From positions 124,001 through 188,000 of the forward strand of contig NZ_WOAC01000001.1 in the NCBI RefSeq assembly GCF_009749525.1: a DNA stretch of 64,000 nucleotides, read 5' to 3'. The notes beneath the pieces are model-generated. The model saw nothing but the letters and a program-made list of their open reading frames with translations, ran no database searches and was not told where the DNA came from. Position numbers and translations under genes: made by a program. Source of the stretch: Mesorhizobium xinjiangense (GTDB lineage: Bacteria; Pseudomonadota; Alphaproteobacteria; Rhizobiales; Rhizobiaceae). Below, in pieces: positions 45,093 to 52,844 of this stretch (position 1 is its first letter; each line of letters begins with the position of its first letter).

Positions 45093-45752
45093 TCAGGCAG
45101 CGCGACTTTTGTCGGCGTCCCTGACGGCCCGGAAAAGTTCTTCGATCAGCGCCGCATCCTTGACGCCCGGCGCGCTTTCGACACCGGAGGAGACGTCTAT
45201 TCCGTTCGGGGCGGCAAGGCGCAGCGCATCGCCGATATTCGCGGCGTTGAGACCTCCCGAAAGCATGTAATCAACGTCCGGGTCAAGGCCCGCCAGCATG
45301 CGCCAGTCGAAGGCCACGCCGTTTCCACCGGGCAATTGAGACCCCTTCGGCGGCTTGGCGTCGAACAGGAAACGGTCGGCGGCGCCCAGATAGGGCTCGA
45401 TCGCCGCCAGATCGCCCGGCTCGCTGACCGCAAACGCCTTCATCACCGGCAGGCCGTAACGCGCCTTGACCTCGCCCACCCGCTCGGGGCTTTCCTTGCC
45501 GTGCAGTTGCAAGATGTCGGGCGCCATGGCGTCCACGACCGCGTCGAGAAAGGCGTCATCGGCATTGACCGTCACCGCCACGGCCCTTCCCCTGCCGCGC
45601 GCGGCCTCGCGCAGCCGGCCGGCCTCCCCGGGCGTCACGTTGCGCGGGCTCTTTTGGAAGAAGATGAAGCCGACATGGCTCGCCCCGCCGTCAAGCGCGG
45701 CGGCGACGGCATCCGGCGATTTCAATCCGCATATCTTTATCTCGAGCGACAT
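45093..45752 (-). CDS. trpF: phosphoribosylanthranilate isomerase
   Basis: 219-aa TIM-barrel enzyme of tryptophan synthesis. Catalytic Cys in [13 protein letters not shown] (about residue 8) and Asp in the conserved [17 protein letters not shown] segment (about 130); [10 protein letters not shown] and [16 protein letters not shown] form the phosphate-binding end. Start at ATG 45752; the longer frame into 45869 runs through a short tandem repeat. First gene of the trpF-trpB-x-cutA-trpA-accD-folC unit. Confidence 0.96.
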   Translation of the reverse strand: MSLEIKICGLKSPDAVAAALDGGASHVGFIFFQKSPRNVTPGEAGRLREAARGRGRAVAVTVNADDAFLDAVVDAMAPDILQLHGKESPERVGEVKARYGLPVMKAFAVSEPGDLAAIEPYLGAADRFLFDAKPPKGSQLPGGNGVAFDWRMLAGLDPDVDYMLSGGLNAANIGDALRLAAPNGIDVSSGVESAPGVKDAALIEELFRAVRDADKSRAA

Positions 45753-45800
45753 GGAGAGGAAGTGCCATGAAATGGCGGCGGAGTCGAGGCAAGCGGGCCG

Positions 45801-45824
45801 GTGAATGGTGAATGGTGAATGGTG
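45801..45824. repeat. short tandem repeat (GTGAATG-type)
   Basis: Three head-to-tail copies of a 7-bp GTGAATG unit plus a partial fourth, in the 128-bp gap between trpF and the YgjP-like gene. Nothing else recognisable lies in this gap. Confidence 0.6.
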
Positions 45825-45880
45825 CGGAAGATCTTGCCGCCCAGCAACCCTCAGCTTCTGCGCCGCCACGGTTCTATTTA

Positions 45881-46648
45881 CTATTCACCGAATTGGATCG
45901 CCTGCAGCGCCCCGCCATTGCGCTTCAGCCAGGCCTTGGCTTCGTCCGTGCGCGGACAGAGTTCCCTGCACAGGGCCCAGAATTTCGGCCCGTGGTTCAT
46001 CTCCTTCAGATGCGCCACTTCGTGCGCCACGAGATAGTCGATGACGACGGGCGGGGCCATCATGATGCGCCAGGAAAAGGACAGGTTGCCGTCCGAGGAG
46101 CACGATCCCCAGCGGCTCGAAGTGTCCTTGAAGCGGACCGAGCAGGCCCGCCGGCCGGCCGTCACCGTATGGCGCGCGACCAGCGGTTCGATGTCGGCCT
46201 TGGCCTGGCGCTTGAGGAAATCGGCCAGCCGCCGCGACAGATGCGCCCTTTCCCCGTGCACGACGAGCGCCGGCGCACCGCCGACGGTCTCGACCGACAC
46301 GCTGCCGCGACGACCGGACTCGTGGACGATGAGATGCGGCACGCCGCGCAGCGGGATCTTGATGCCGGGGCGCACCTGCGGCTGGTCGGGCAGGCGGGCG
46401 AGCCGTGCTTCCAGCCAGCCCTGATGCCGGCCTAGAAACCGTTCCACCTCGCCGCGCGCCAGCCCCGGCGGCACGGTGATACGCAGGCCGCGCCCGCCGG
46501 CGTCGATCCGCAATGTCAGGCGCTTGGCGCGCGCGTTCTCCACGATCCTGAGCGGCAGGGACCGGCCCGCCACGTCGTGCGTGTGCTGCTGCGCGGCCGG
46601 AGATGATGCCGCTTCCTGCCCTGTCCGTCTGAAAAAGCCGCGCGCCAT
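45881..46648 (-). CDS. YgjP-like metallopeptidase (DUF45, M48-related)
   Basis: 255-aa protein of the YgjP/DUF45 family with the zinc motif HEVAH in YLVAHEVAHLKEMNHGPKFW (about residue 210) and the preceding TSSRWGSCSSDGNLSFSWRI signature. The N-terminal part (LPLRIVENARAKRLTLRIDA, VPPGLARGEVERFLGRHQGW) is family-typical. Predicted cytosolic zinc protease of unknown substrate. Divergent from arfB across ~109 bp. Confidence 0.88.
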   Translation of the reverse strand: MARGFFRRTGQEAASSPAAQQHTHDVAGRSLPLRIVENARAKRLTLRIDAGGRGLRITVPPGLARGEVERFLGRHQGWLEARLARLPDQPQVRPGIKIPLRGVPHLIVHESGRRGSVSVETVGGAPALVVHGERAHLSRRLADFLKRQAKADIEPLVARHTVTAGRRACSVRFKDTSSRWGSCSSDGNLSFSWRIMMAPPVVIDYLVAHEVAHLKEMNHGPKFWALCRELCPRTDEAKAWLKRNGGALQAIQFGE

Positions 46649-46757
46649 GCGCAGAACCTATCTGATTCGCCTGCGGCGGGAGTAATGGCACGGAAACTCT
46701 TCGCCGTCTTCTGGCGACCGGTTTCCACGTCCTGGCGAATTGCGCTATTCAGGCCTC

Positions 46758-47192
46758 ATGGACAGGACAGGCATGATACCGGTCGCGCCGGGACTGGCGA
46801 TCTCGGAGGAGTTGATCGAGGAAAGCTTCATCCGCGCCTCGGGCCCGGGCGGACAGAACGTCAACAAGGTGGCGACGGCCGTGCAGTTGCGCTTCGACCT
46901 GGCCGCGGCCGAGCTGCCGGAGCCGGTGCGCCTGCGCGCCCTGCGGCTCGCCGGCCAGCGCGCCACCAAATCCGGCGCGATCGTCATTGAGGCGGCACGC
47001 TTTCGCACCCAGGAACGCAACCGCCAGGACGCGCGCGACCGGCTGGTCGAATTGCTTGCCAAGGCCGCCGAGCCCCCACCGCCGCCGCGCAAGAAGACGC
47101 GGCCATCGCGCTCGGCGGTCGAACGCCGCCTGAAAGCCAAGGCCGGCCGCGCCACGGTCAAGAAACTGCGTGGCCGCGTCGATCGCGACTAG
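46758..47192 (+). CDS. arfB: ArfB/YaeJ-type peptidyl-tRNA hydrolase (ribosome rescue)
   Basis: 144-aa class I release-factor-like protein without codon-recognition domains. The GGQ motif is at residues 31-33 in RASGPGGQNVNKVATAVQLRF; the C-terminus is a basic tail (KKTRPSRSAVERRLKAKAGR, VKKLRGRV) that enters the mRNA channel of stalled ribosomes. Alternative ATGs exist at 46740 and 46773; 46758 and 46773 both keep the domain. Its TAG stop codon is the terminal TAG of dispersed element copy C. Confidence 0.92.
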   Translation: MDRTGMIPVAPGLAISEELIEESFIRASGPGGQNVNKVATAVQLRFDLAAAELPEPVRLRALRLAGQRATKSGAIVIEAARFRTQERNRQDARDRLVELLAKAAEPPPPPRKKTRPSRSAVERRLKAKAGRATVKKLRGRVDRD

Positions 47193-47305
47193 AACATGTC
47201 CCGCTCAAACGGTGACGTTTGAGCGAAAGGTACATGTTCCAGCACATTGAGCTGGCGCGCATATCTTTGCTTCAGACGTTGCCGTTTGAAGCGAACGCGC
47301 GCTAG
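47189..47305 (-). repeat. ~116-bp three-hairpin dispersed element, copy C (inverted)
   Basis: Bounded on both sides by CTAG (47189-47192 and 47302-47305). Read on the minus strand it has the same order as copies B and D: GCGCGC outer arms with GCTTCAAACG/CGTCTGAAGC inside, CCAGC/GCTGG in the middle, and GCTCAAAC/GTTTGAGC inside GAACATGT/ACATGTTC. The left CTAG supplies the arfB stop codon. Confidence 0.85.
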
Positions 47306-47653
47306 CCGTTCCCGGCGCACCGGCTTTCCCCGATCACAGGCGCGCCCGTCCGGCGCCGCCGGAGGCCCTCGCAATCGGCCTGTTGCGCATCGGCAACGCC
47401 GGCTACCCAATTTGGCTGGTGCGACGCGGGATCCGGGCGCCCGCCGCGCCCGTTTCAATATTAGCGGACCAGCCAAAATGCTGAAAGAAAGAAGGTTTTC
47501 CCGCCTGCCATGCAAGCCGCGGTGCCTTGCGGCCGCTCTTAACCATACGCGCGAAGGCTGCCCCCGTGCACATTGACAGGTGCGCCGATCACCTCTTAAC
47601 ATTTCATTAACGATTATAACAGGCAACGCGAAGCAGGGTGATCGGGCGGCCAG
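47306..47653. other. 348-bp intergenic region before the transglutaminase-like gene
   Basis: No gene recognised. The first two thirds are GC-rich without clear structure; the last ~80 bp turn AT-rich (TTAACATTTCATTAACGATT and onward) and probably contain the promoter of the downstream gene. No ribosomal or transfer RNA signature seen. Confidence 0.5.
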
Positions 47654-48268
47654 ATGGGATCGGGCAGACTCTCCGTTTATGCGATGGTGCTGCGGGCAGC
47701 GCTGATCGGCGTGGCCGCCTCGTGGAGCGGTGCGGCGCTGGCGGGCTCGATGATCACCGGCGGCCTGACCTCGCAGCCGATCGGCCATTTCGAATTCTGC
47801 CGGGCCAACCCGGGCGAATGCGCCATACGCAGCGTCGACCGGGGACCACAGCGTATCAGCGCGGCTCTGTGGCAGGCGATCCAGGCGATCAATGTCGACG
47901 TCAACCAGGCCGTGACGCCGATGAACGATATCGACGTCTTCGGCAAGGACGAGGTGTGGAGCTACCCGAACGGCGTCGGCGACTGCGAGGACTACGTGCT
48001 GGAGAAGCGCCGCCTCTTGCACCGACGCGGCATCGACTATTCCAATATCCTGATCACGGTCGTTCGCAAGCGCGACGGCGAGGGCCACGCCGTCCTGACC
48101 TTGCGGACCAGTGACGGCGACTTCATCCTCGACAATCTGACCGACGAGATCCGCACGTGGGACCATACCGGCTACCGCTTCCTGAAGCGCCAGTCGAGCG
48201 CACATACGGGACGCTGGGTGTCGCTGCGCGACGAGCCCAACACGCTCGTCGGCTCGGTCAAGAAATAG
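47654..48268 (+). CDS. bacterial transglutaminase-like cysteine protease (BTLCP family)
   Basis: 204-aa secreted or periplasmic protein. Residues 1-30 form a signal peptide (hydrophobic MVLRAALIGVAASWSGAALA, cleavage near AGS). Catalytic triad candidates: Cys111 in GVGDCEDYVLEKR, His145 in GEGHAVLTL and Asp160 in DFILDNL. The family includes LapG-type periplasmic proteases that cut adhesins under c-di-GMP control, but many rhizobial members have no known target. No LapD-like receptor lies next to it. Confidence 0.88.
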   Translation: MGSGRLSVYAMVLRAALIGVAASWSGAALAGSMITGGLTSQPIGHFEFCRANPGECAIRSVDRGPQRISAALWQAIQAINVDVNQAVTPMNDIDVFGKDEVWSYPNGVGDCEDYVLEKRRLLHRRGIDYSNILITVVRKRDGEGHAVLTLRTSDGDFILDNLTDEIRTWDHTGYRFLKRQSSAHTGRWVSLRDEPNTLVGSVKK

Positions 48269-48278
48269 CTTTCGCAGA

Positions 48279-49811
48279 TCACGCCGCCAGGACCATCTTC
48301 TCGGATGCCATGCGGTAGGAAATTGCCTCGGCGAGGTGAATCCTGGCGACCGTTTCCTGGCCATCGAGATCGGCCAGCGTGCGCGCCACCTTGAGCACCC
48401 GGTGAAAGGCGCGCGCCGTGAAGCCCAATTTCTCGCTCGCATCGCGCAACAGCGCCATCCCCGCCTCGTCCGGCGCCGCGATCGTCTCGACGAGGGCCGG
48501 CGTGCAGCGGGCATTGATGCCGATCCCCGCCTGGCCGAGGGCGGCGAAGCGGGCGGCCTGGATCTCGCGCGCCTGGGCCACCCTTTTCGCCACGTCGGCG
48601 CTCGCCTCGGCGCGCGACGGCGCAATCAGGTCGCTCGCCGTGACCGCCGGCACCTCGATCCTGAGGTCGATGCGGTCGAGCAGCGGCCCGGAAATGCGCG
48701 CCTGATAGTCCGTCTGGCAGCGCGGACCGCGCGCGCATTGATGGCCCGGTTCTCCGGCCTTGCCGCAGCGGCACGGGTTCATCGCCGCCACGAGCTGAAA
48801 GCGCGCCGGATAGGAGACGCGATGATTGGCCCGGGCGATGACGCATTCGCCGGTCTCGACCGGCTGGCGCAGTGAATCGAGCACGGCCGGCGTGAATTCC
48901 GGCAATTCGTCCAGAAACAGCACGCCGTGATGGGCGAGCGAGGCCTCGCCCGGCCGCACCCGCAATCCGCCGCCGACCAGCGCCGCCATCGAGGCGGAGT
49001 GATGCGGGGCGCGAAACGGCCGCCGGTCGGAGAGCTTGCCGTCGGCCAGTTCCCCGGCCACCGAGGCGATCATCGAGACTTCCAGAAGTTCGCGCGGCGC
49101 CAGCGCCGGCAGGATCGAAGGCAACCGCTGGGCCAGCATCGACTTGCCCGAACCGGGCGGGCCGCACATCAGGAGGTTGTGGCCGCCGGCCGCCGCCACC
49201 TCGAGCGCCCGCTTGGCGCTTTCCTGTCCCTTGATGTCGGCCAGGTCCGGCAGGGATCCGGCCGGCTGGCGAACCCCGGCCTGCGGGCGGGCGAGCACCT
49301 GCGTGCCGCGGAAATGATTGGCGATGGCGATCAGGCTGAACGGCGCCAGGATCTCCATCTCCTCGCCGGCCCATGCCGCCTCCGGACCGCAGGCCTTGGG
49401 GCAGATAATGCCCTTGCCGACCGCATTGGCGCCGATCGCCGCCGGCAAGGCGCCCGCCACCGGGGCGATCGTCCCGTCGAGCGACAGTTCCCCCAGCACC
49501 ACGAAACCGGCCAGCGCGTCGGCGGGAACCGCGCCGAGCGCCGCCATCAGGCCGAGCGCGATCGGCAGGTCGTAATGGCTGCCTTCCTTGGGCAGATCCG
49601 CCGGCGCCAGATTGACCGTGACCTTCCTGGGCGGCATCGACAGGCCTGACGCATGGAGCGCGGCCTGCACCCGCTCGCGGCTCTCGGCGACCGCCTTGTC
49701 CGGCAGGCCGACGATCTGCATGCCCATCTTGCCGGGCGCAACCATCACCTGAACATCGACGGGAACCGCCTCGATCCCCTGAAATGCGACAGTGCAAACC
49801 CTTGCCACCAT
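48279..49811 (-). CDS. comM: YifB/ComM family Mg-chelatase-like AAA ATPase
   Basis: 510-aa hexameric helicase that promotes branch migration during natural transformation. N-terminal Lon-like ChlI domain (about 1-165; VARVCTVAFQGIEAVPVDVQV in part, GKMGMQIVGLPDKAV, LGELSLDGTI), then the AAA module with Walker A MCGPPGSGKSMLAQRLPSIL and Walker B GVLFLDELPEF, and the C-terminal Mg_chelatase domain with CRCGKAG zinc-like cysteines. Start at ATG 49811. Its upstream flank now holds the transposon at 49909-52857, which separates it from gshB. Confidence 0.95.
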   Translation of the reverse strand: MVARVCTVAFQGIEAVPVDVQVMVAPGKMGMQIVGLPDKAVAESRERVQAALHASGLSMPPRKVTVNLAPADLPKEGSHYDLPIALGLMAALGAVPADALAGFVVLGELSLDGTIAPVAGALPAAIGANAVGKGIICPKACGPEAAWAGEEMEILAPFSLIAIANHFRGTQVLARPQAGVRQPAGSLPDLADIKGQESAKRALEVAAAGGHNLLMCGPPGSGKSMLAQRLPSILPALAPRELLEVSMIASVAGELADGKLSDRRPFRAPHHSASMAALVGGGLRVRPGEASLAHHGVLFLDELPEFTPAVLDSLRQPVETGECVIARANHRVSYPARFQLVAAMNPCRCGKAGEPGHQCARGPRCQTDYQARISGPLLDRIDLRIEVPAVTASDLIAPSRAEASADVAKRVAQAREIQAARFAALGQAGIGINARCTPALVETIAAPDEAGMALLRDASEKLGFTARAFHRVLKVARTLADLDGQETVARIHLAEAISYRMASEKMVLAA

Positions 49812-49900
49812 TGCGCCGCCCCTCCTGGCCAATGCGCCCGCGCTGCAACCTCAAATCGAACCCGACCGAGGCCTGCGACCGGCACTAAAGCACACGGTTC

Positions 49901-49908
49901 CGCCGCTG
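49901..49908. repeat. target-site duplication, left
   Basis: CGCCGCTG, repeated exactly at 52858-52865 on the other side of the transposon. Eight bp is the duplication length typical of the IS1595 family. Confidence 0.92.
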
Positions 49909-49956
49909 GGGGATATTATACTTCACAAACCCAGGAGCCGGTGATATGACGCAGGA

Positions 49957-50604
49957 ATGGGCTTTGAGAAGGTTGCAGGTCGTTTTAATACGTGGGTGGA
50001 ATTCTTCCGAAACTTGCGGGAGATCGGCGCACCATGGGGCATCACGCCTTCATCCATCGTGGCGGCTACCATCCTGTATGGCGGAATGGTGTGGGCCATG
50101 ATCCGCGAGATGGTTCCGTGGTATGTGTACTTACCTATTGCGCTGCTCGTCTTCGGAAGTGTGTTTCATCTTTATGCTGGTATTGCGAAGGCGCGATCTG
50201 TTCAGGGTATCCGTAAGATATCATTGGATGCTGTCGCTGACGCGTGTGAGCGGTTTGAAGAAAGATACTGGAATTTCCTAGAGGCTCACCGTGCCGAACT
50301 AAAGGAAATTGCAGATGCAGAAGCCCGGCGTTGGGGTACGGACGATTCGGGGAGTATCAACGGATGGGAGCACGCTCGTCAGCTTGAAACCAACCTAATG
50401 CGGAAGATGAAAGCGCGCCTTGGCAGTGATGTCGCCGCTTTGATGGCCATGTTTTCGACGTTGGAGATAGGCGGGGATTCGGATTTTCGCTCGGTTCATT
50501 GGAGCGACGGTCAAGCGCGCTACTACGGTGCAATAGGCAAGCTTCTTAGGCAAGGGATGCTTGAAGAGGCGCGGAAATTGAACCGCCACGACATTTTCTT
50601 TTAG
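49957..50604 (+). CDS. transposon cargo: 215-aa two-TM protein, unknown function
   Basis: No family recognised. A short amphipathic start is followed by two hydrophobic helices (about residues 31-50, TPSSIVAATILYGGMVWAMI, and 53-73, WYVYLPIALLVFGSVFHLYA) and a ~140-residue cytoplasmic domain rich in charged residues (FEERYWNFLEAHRAELKEIA, ARQLETNLMRKMKARLGSDV). The arrangement resembles two-TM plus helical-effector proteins seen in some defence or stress modules, but that is only a likeness. The ATG at 49957 has no spaced ribosome binding site; a well-spaced AGGAG serves an out-of-frame ATG at 49946. Overlaps the 32-aa minus-strand gene tail to tail. Confidence 0.65.
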   Translation: MGFEKVAGRFNTWVEFFRNLREIGAPWGITPSSIVAATILYGGMVWAMIREMVPWYVYLPIALLVFGSVFHLYAGIAKARSVQGIRKISLDAVADACERFEERYWNFLEAHRAELKEIADAEARRWGTDDSGSINGWEHARQLETNLMRKMKARLGSDVAALMAMFSTLEIGGDSDFRSVHWSDGQARYYGAIGKLLRQGMLEEARKLNRHDIFF

Positions 50605-50699
50605 ACAACGTAGAAAATTACCGCACACACAACCACCGCACAAACAGCCCCGGCAATGACCGGTCGCCAATTCCAAGGTGGCGGATTGTAGTCACTCAT
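50601..50699 (-). CDS. transposon cargo: 32-aa single-pass membrane microprotein
   Basis: Short frame: ATG at 50699, TAA at 50601-50603. The product begins MSDYNPPPWNWRPV, a proline/tryptophan-rich head, followed by one hydrophobic helix (IAGAVCAVVVCAVIFYVV). Its start overlaps the stop of the 52-aa gene in the ATGA manner (GAATGAGTG), so it is probably translated by coupling with that gene. Clean one-TM composition in so short a frame, plus the coupling, support it being real; function unknown. Confidence 0.6.
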   Translation of the reverse strand: MSDYNPPPWNWRPVIAGAVCAVVVCAVIFYVV

Positions 50700-50854
50700 T
50701 CCTTGTCGCTCGTCTTGTCCTGCTTTGGCGCAGGTGATTTCGCGATTTTCTTCAACAGCCGGTCAAAGCGTTCTTCGGAGTCATCCGCTTCAAGCTCGCG
50801 AGCGGCCTCGCGGAACTTGTCGGCTTGACTCTTTTTCGCTTTTTCTGTCGTCAT
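50696..50854 (-). CDS. transposon cargo: 52-aa charged small protein
   Basis: Lysine/glutamate-rich helical protein (MTTEKAKKSQADKFREAARE, then LEADDSEERFDRLLKKIAKS) with no membrane segment. Short proteins of this look (SQADKF-REAARELE-DD-E-RFD-LKKIAK) accompany DUF3800 genes elsewhere as far as I recall; function unknown. Start chosen at 50854; the longer frame to 50995 reads antisense through DUF3800. Its start codon is only 6 bp from the divergent DUF3800 start, and its stop overlaps the microprotein start. Confidence 0.65.
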   Translation of the reverse strand: MTTEKAKKSQADKFREAARELEADDSEERFDRLLKKIAKSPAPKQDKTSDKE

Positions 50855-50860
50855 CTGCAA

Positions 50861-51625
50861 ATGCACTTCTTTTTCATTGACGAGAGCGGGACGCCACCAA
50901 AGCCTGGCTCGAAGAAATCGAACCCCTATTTTATCATCGCCGGGATCGTAATGCACGAATCCCAGTGGCATGGCATCGCTGGCGAAGTGAGACACCTATG
51001 TGCCAAGCCAAAATACCGTGTCGGTGGTGAAATTAAATGGCGTTACTTCGGGATGCATAATTCGGAACCGGATAACTCCGTATCGCATCTGGACCAAGCA
51101 ACTCGCGATGCATTCCGGTCAGAGTATTTTTCCATCCTCACCAAGCGAAAAAGCGTCAAAATCATAGCGTGCGTCGCGAGCGTAGAAGCTGCCTACAACA
51201 CGGCCTACGTCAAAGACGCCGAGAGCCTTTACCATTACACATACAAGCCAGTATCAGAGCGCTTTCAATACCACTTGCAGGATCTTAGCCGCTTTGTGGG
51301 CGACAAACAACTTGGCCTAATCGTCGGGGATCATCGTGGCCGGAAGCAGGATGATGAGTTTAGAGTTCACCACTCTGATATGGTTGAAAACGAAACCGCA
51401 TTTGTTAGCAACTATGACAATTTCGTCGAGTGCATTTTCTTAACGCCATCCCACATGAGCATTGGCGTTCAGATGGCTGATATGGTGGCGGGGGCTATCG
51501 GCCGGGCCTTCAATATCGGGGATCGGACATTCTTCGACGTTATTCGCCCATCCTTTCGGACGAACGCAGCCGGAAAATATGAGGGATTTGGATTAGTGAA
51601 ATTTCCGACCAAAGGGTGGAAATAG
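50861..51625 (+). CDS. transposon cargo: DUF3800 domain protein (RNase H-like fold)
   Basis: 254-aa DUF3800 protein. Conserved acidic positions that would form an RNase H-type metal site are all present: Asp7 in FFFIDESGTP, Glu57 in GGEIKW, Asp157 in IVGDHRG and Asp207 in GVQMADMVAGAI. This makes it a candidate nuclease; DUF3800 genes are frequently found on mobile elements and in defence-rich regions, but no activity is established here. ATG 50861 starts MHFFFIDESG, matching family N-termini. No good ribosome binding site; the promoter region is shared with and overlaps the divergent 52-aa gene. Two hairpins follow the stop codon. Confidence 0.85.
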   Translation: MHFFFIDESGTPPKPGSKKSNPYFIIAGIVMHESQWHGIAGEVRHLCAKPKYRVGGEIKWRYFGMHNSEPDNSVSHLDQATRDAFRSEYFSILTKRKSVKIIACVASVEAAYNTAYVKDAESLYHYTYKPVSERFQYHLQDLSRFVGDKQLGLIVGDHRGRKQDDEFRVHHSDMVENETAFVSNYDNFVECIFLTPSHMSIGVQMADMVAGAIGRAFNIGDRTFFDVIRPSFRTNAAGKYEGFGLVKFPTKGWK

Positions 51626-51630
51626 CCGCC

Positions 51631-51665
51631 GGGCGGGCTTTCGCCCTGATACGTTTCGACGTATC
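51631..51665 (+). terminator. double hairpin after DUF3800
   Basis: A GGGC-TTTC-GCCC hairpin (51635-51646) is followed by GATACGT-TTCG-ACGTATC (51648-51665), a perfect 7-bp stem with a TTCG tetraloop, starting 10 bp after the DUF3800 stop. No T-run follows, so it may act as an RNA-stabilising 3' structure or weak terminator. Confidence 0.4.
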
Positions 51666-51823
51666 CCCGGCAACAAAAATATGGGCCAAAACCAACACAG
51701 AATCAATGATTTAATTACGGCATCGCTAACCCATTGATAACGACTCACTTTTTGTAATTGCTCGAACTTCTAAGAGGTAGTTCGAGCTGGACAGGTCGAC
51801 TTTTCCGATATTCGGCCTTCGCC

Positions 51824-52795
51824 TCAACAAGGTTGCCTATAGGTGAGCCGCTTGCCCTTAGCACCTTTGAGCGCGAGGAAAGCACGAACGCCATCGTCAA
51901 CGCCAAGCGCAACGCGGTTCGAATAGCGGAAATCAAACTCTGCCAGATAGCGGTGCAGGTGATGCTCCGCGCAATGCTGATAGACGCCTTTCATGCCGCG
52001 CTTGAAGATCGAATAGTAGCCTTCGACCGTGTTGGTGCTGACGTTGATGGCGGTGAACTTTTCGCCATCGCGGGAATATTCCCAACGGCCATATTCGTCG
52101 GCGCTGTGGTTGACGGCACGGTGCTTCGGGAAGTGCTTGCCGATATGGCGATAGTGCATGCCCTCGTCGGTCATGAGCCACGCTTCCTTGGCGATGTACT
52201 TGTTCACGATGGGAAGGACGGCCTTCATGGTGGTGCTGGCGATATGGAATGAGCGGGCCTTGCCGCCGCGCTCCACAAGGGTAAGCACCACGTTCTTGTT
52301 GCCCATGCCCCTGCCGGTCGTGCCCGCCAGTTTGCCGAAGTACGTTTCATCGGATTCCACAGTGCCGCCATTACCGCCCATCGGGGAGAAGTCATCCGAG
52401 CGCATGGCTTCACGAATGCGGTGGCCTAGGAACCATGCCGTCTTGAGCGTGACTTCCAGAACGCGGTGAAGCTGGTTTGCTGAAATGCCCTTCTTTGACG
52501 AGCAAATCAGGTGGATCGCCTGCAACCACTTGTGCAAGGGCAGATGGCTTTCCTCGAAGATCGTGCCCATGCGGACAGTGAACTGCTTGCGGCACTCACC
52601 GCACTTGTAGAGGCCGTGGCGCTCGATGCCTTCCGGGCTCTTCTTGGAAGGCTTCGTGCGAACGCCCTTGAGCTTGTAGATACGATCCATCGCACCGCAG
52701 TGATGGCAAACCGGGCCCTGGGGCCACAGGATTTCTTCCACATGCTGGAAGGCGGCGGCTTCATCGTGGAAATAGGGGCGGGACAGAACTGACAT
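51824..52795 (-). CDS. IS1595 family (ISXO2-like) transposase
   Basis: 323-aa transposase. N-terminal zinc ribbon: Cys30, Cys33 (CHHCGAMD) and Cys65, Cys68 (YKCGECRKQF). Catalytic triad candidates of the DDE_Tnp_ISXO2 domain: Asp149 (VESDETYFGK), Asp210 (WLMTDEGMHY) and Glu258 (STNTVEGYYSIFKRG). Length and domain order are normal and no frameshift is seen, so it is probably active. AAGGAG lies 8 bp before the ATG and a near-consensus promoter at 52816-52844 has its -35 box inside the right inverted repeat. Confidence 0.95.
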   Translation of the reverse strand: MSVLSRPYFHDEAAAFQHVEEILWPQGPVCHHCGAMDRIYKLKGVRTKPSKKSPEGIERHGLYKCGECRKQFTVRMGTIFEESHLPLHKWLQAIHLICSSKKGISANQLHRVLEVTLKTAWFLGHRIREAMRSDDFSPMGGNGGTVESDETYFGKLAGTTGRGMGNKNVVLTLVERGGKARSFHIASTTMKAVLPIVNKYIAKEAWLMTDEGMHYRHIGKHFPKHRAVNHSADEYGRWEYSRDGEKFTAINVSTNTVEGYYSIFKRGMKGVYQHCAEHHLHRYLAEFDFRYSNRVALGVDDGVRAFLALKGAKGKRLTYRQPC

Positions 52796-52815
52796 GGCGA
52801 TAACTCCTTGATCCT

Positions 52816-52844
52816 TATTTAGGAGTCGCCGTTGGGTTTGTCAA
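52816..52844 (-). promoter_or_regulatory. transposase promoter overlapping the right inverted repeat
   Basis: On the minus strand TTGACA (52844-52839) and TAAATA (52821-52816) are 17 bp apart, close to a consensus sigma-70 promoter, with the -10 box about 20 bp upstream of the transposase ATG. The -35 hexamer lies within the terminal repeat, so transposase binding would block its own transcription. The left repeat has TTCACA at the matching place. Confidence 0.7.

Noticed and set aside
51761-51786. CTCGAAC/GTTCGAG inverted repeat after the transposase stop
   Set aside because: Long 12-base loop and no T-run on either strand, so not a convincing terminator or attachment site.
51745-51936. 63-codon minus-strand frame at the 3' side of the transposase
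   Set aside because: Overlaps the transposase gene in another frame, has no ribosome binding site and no motif.
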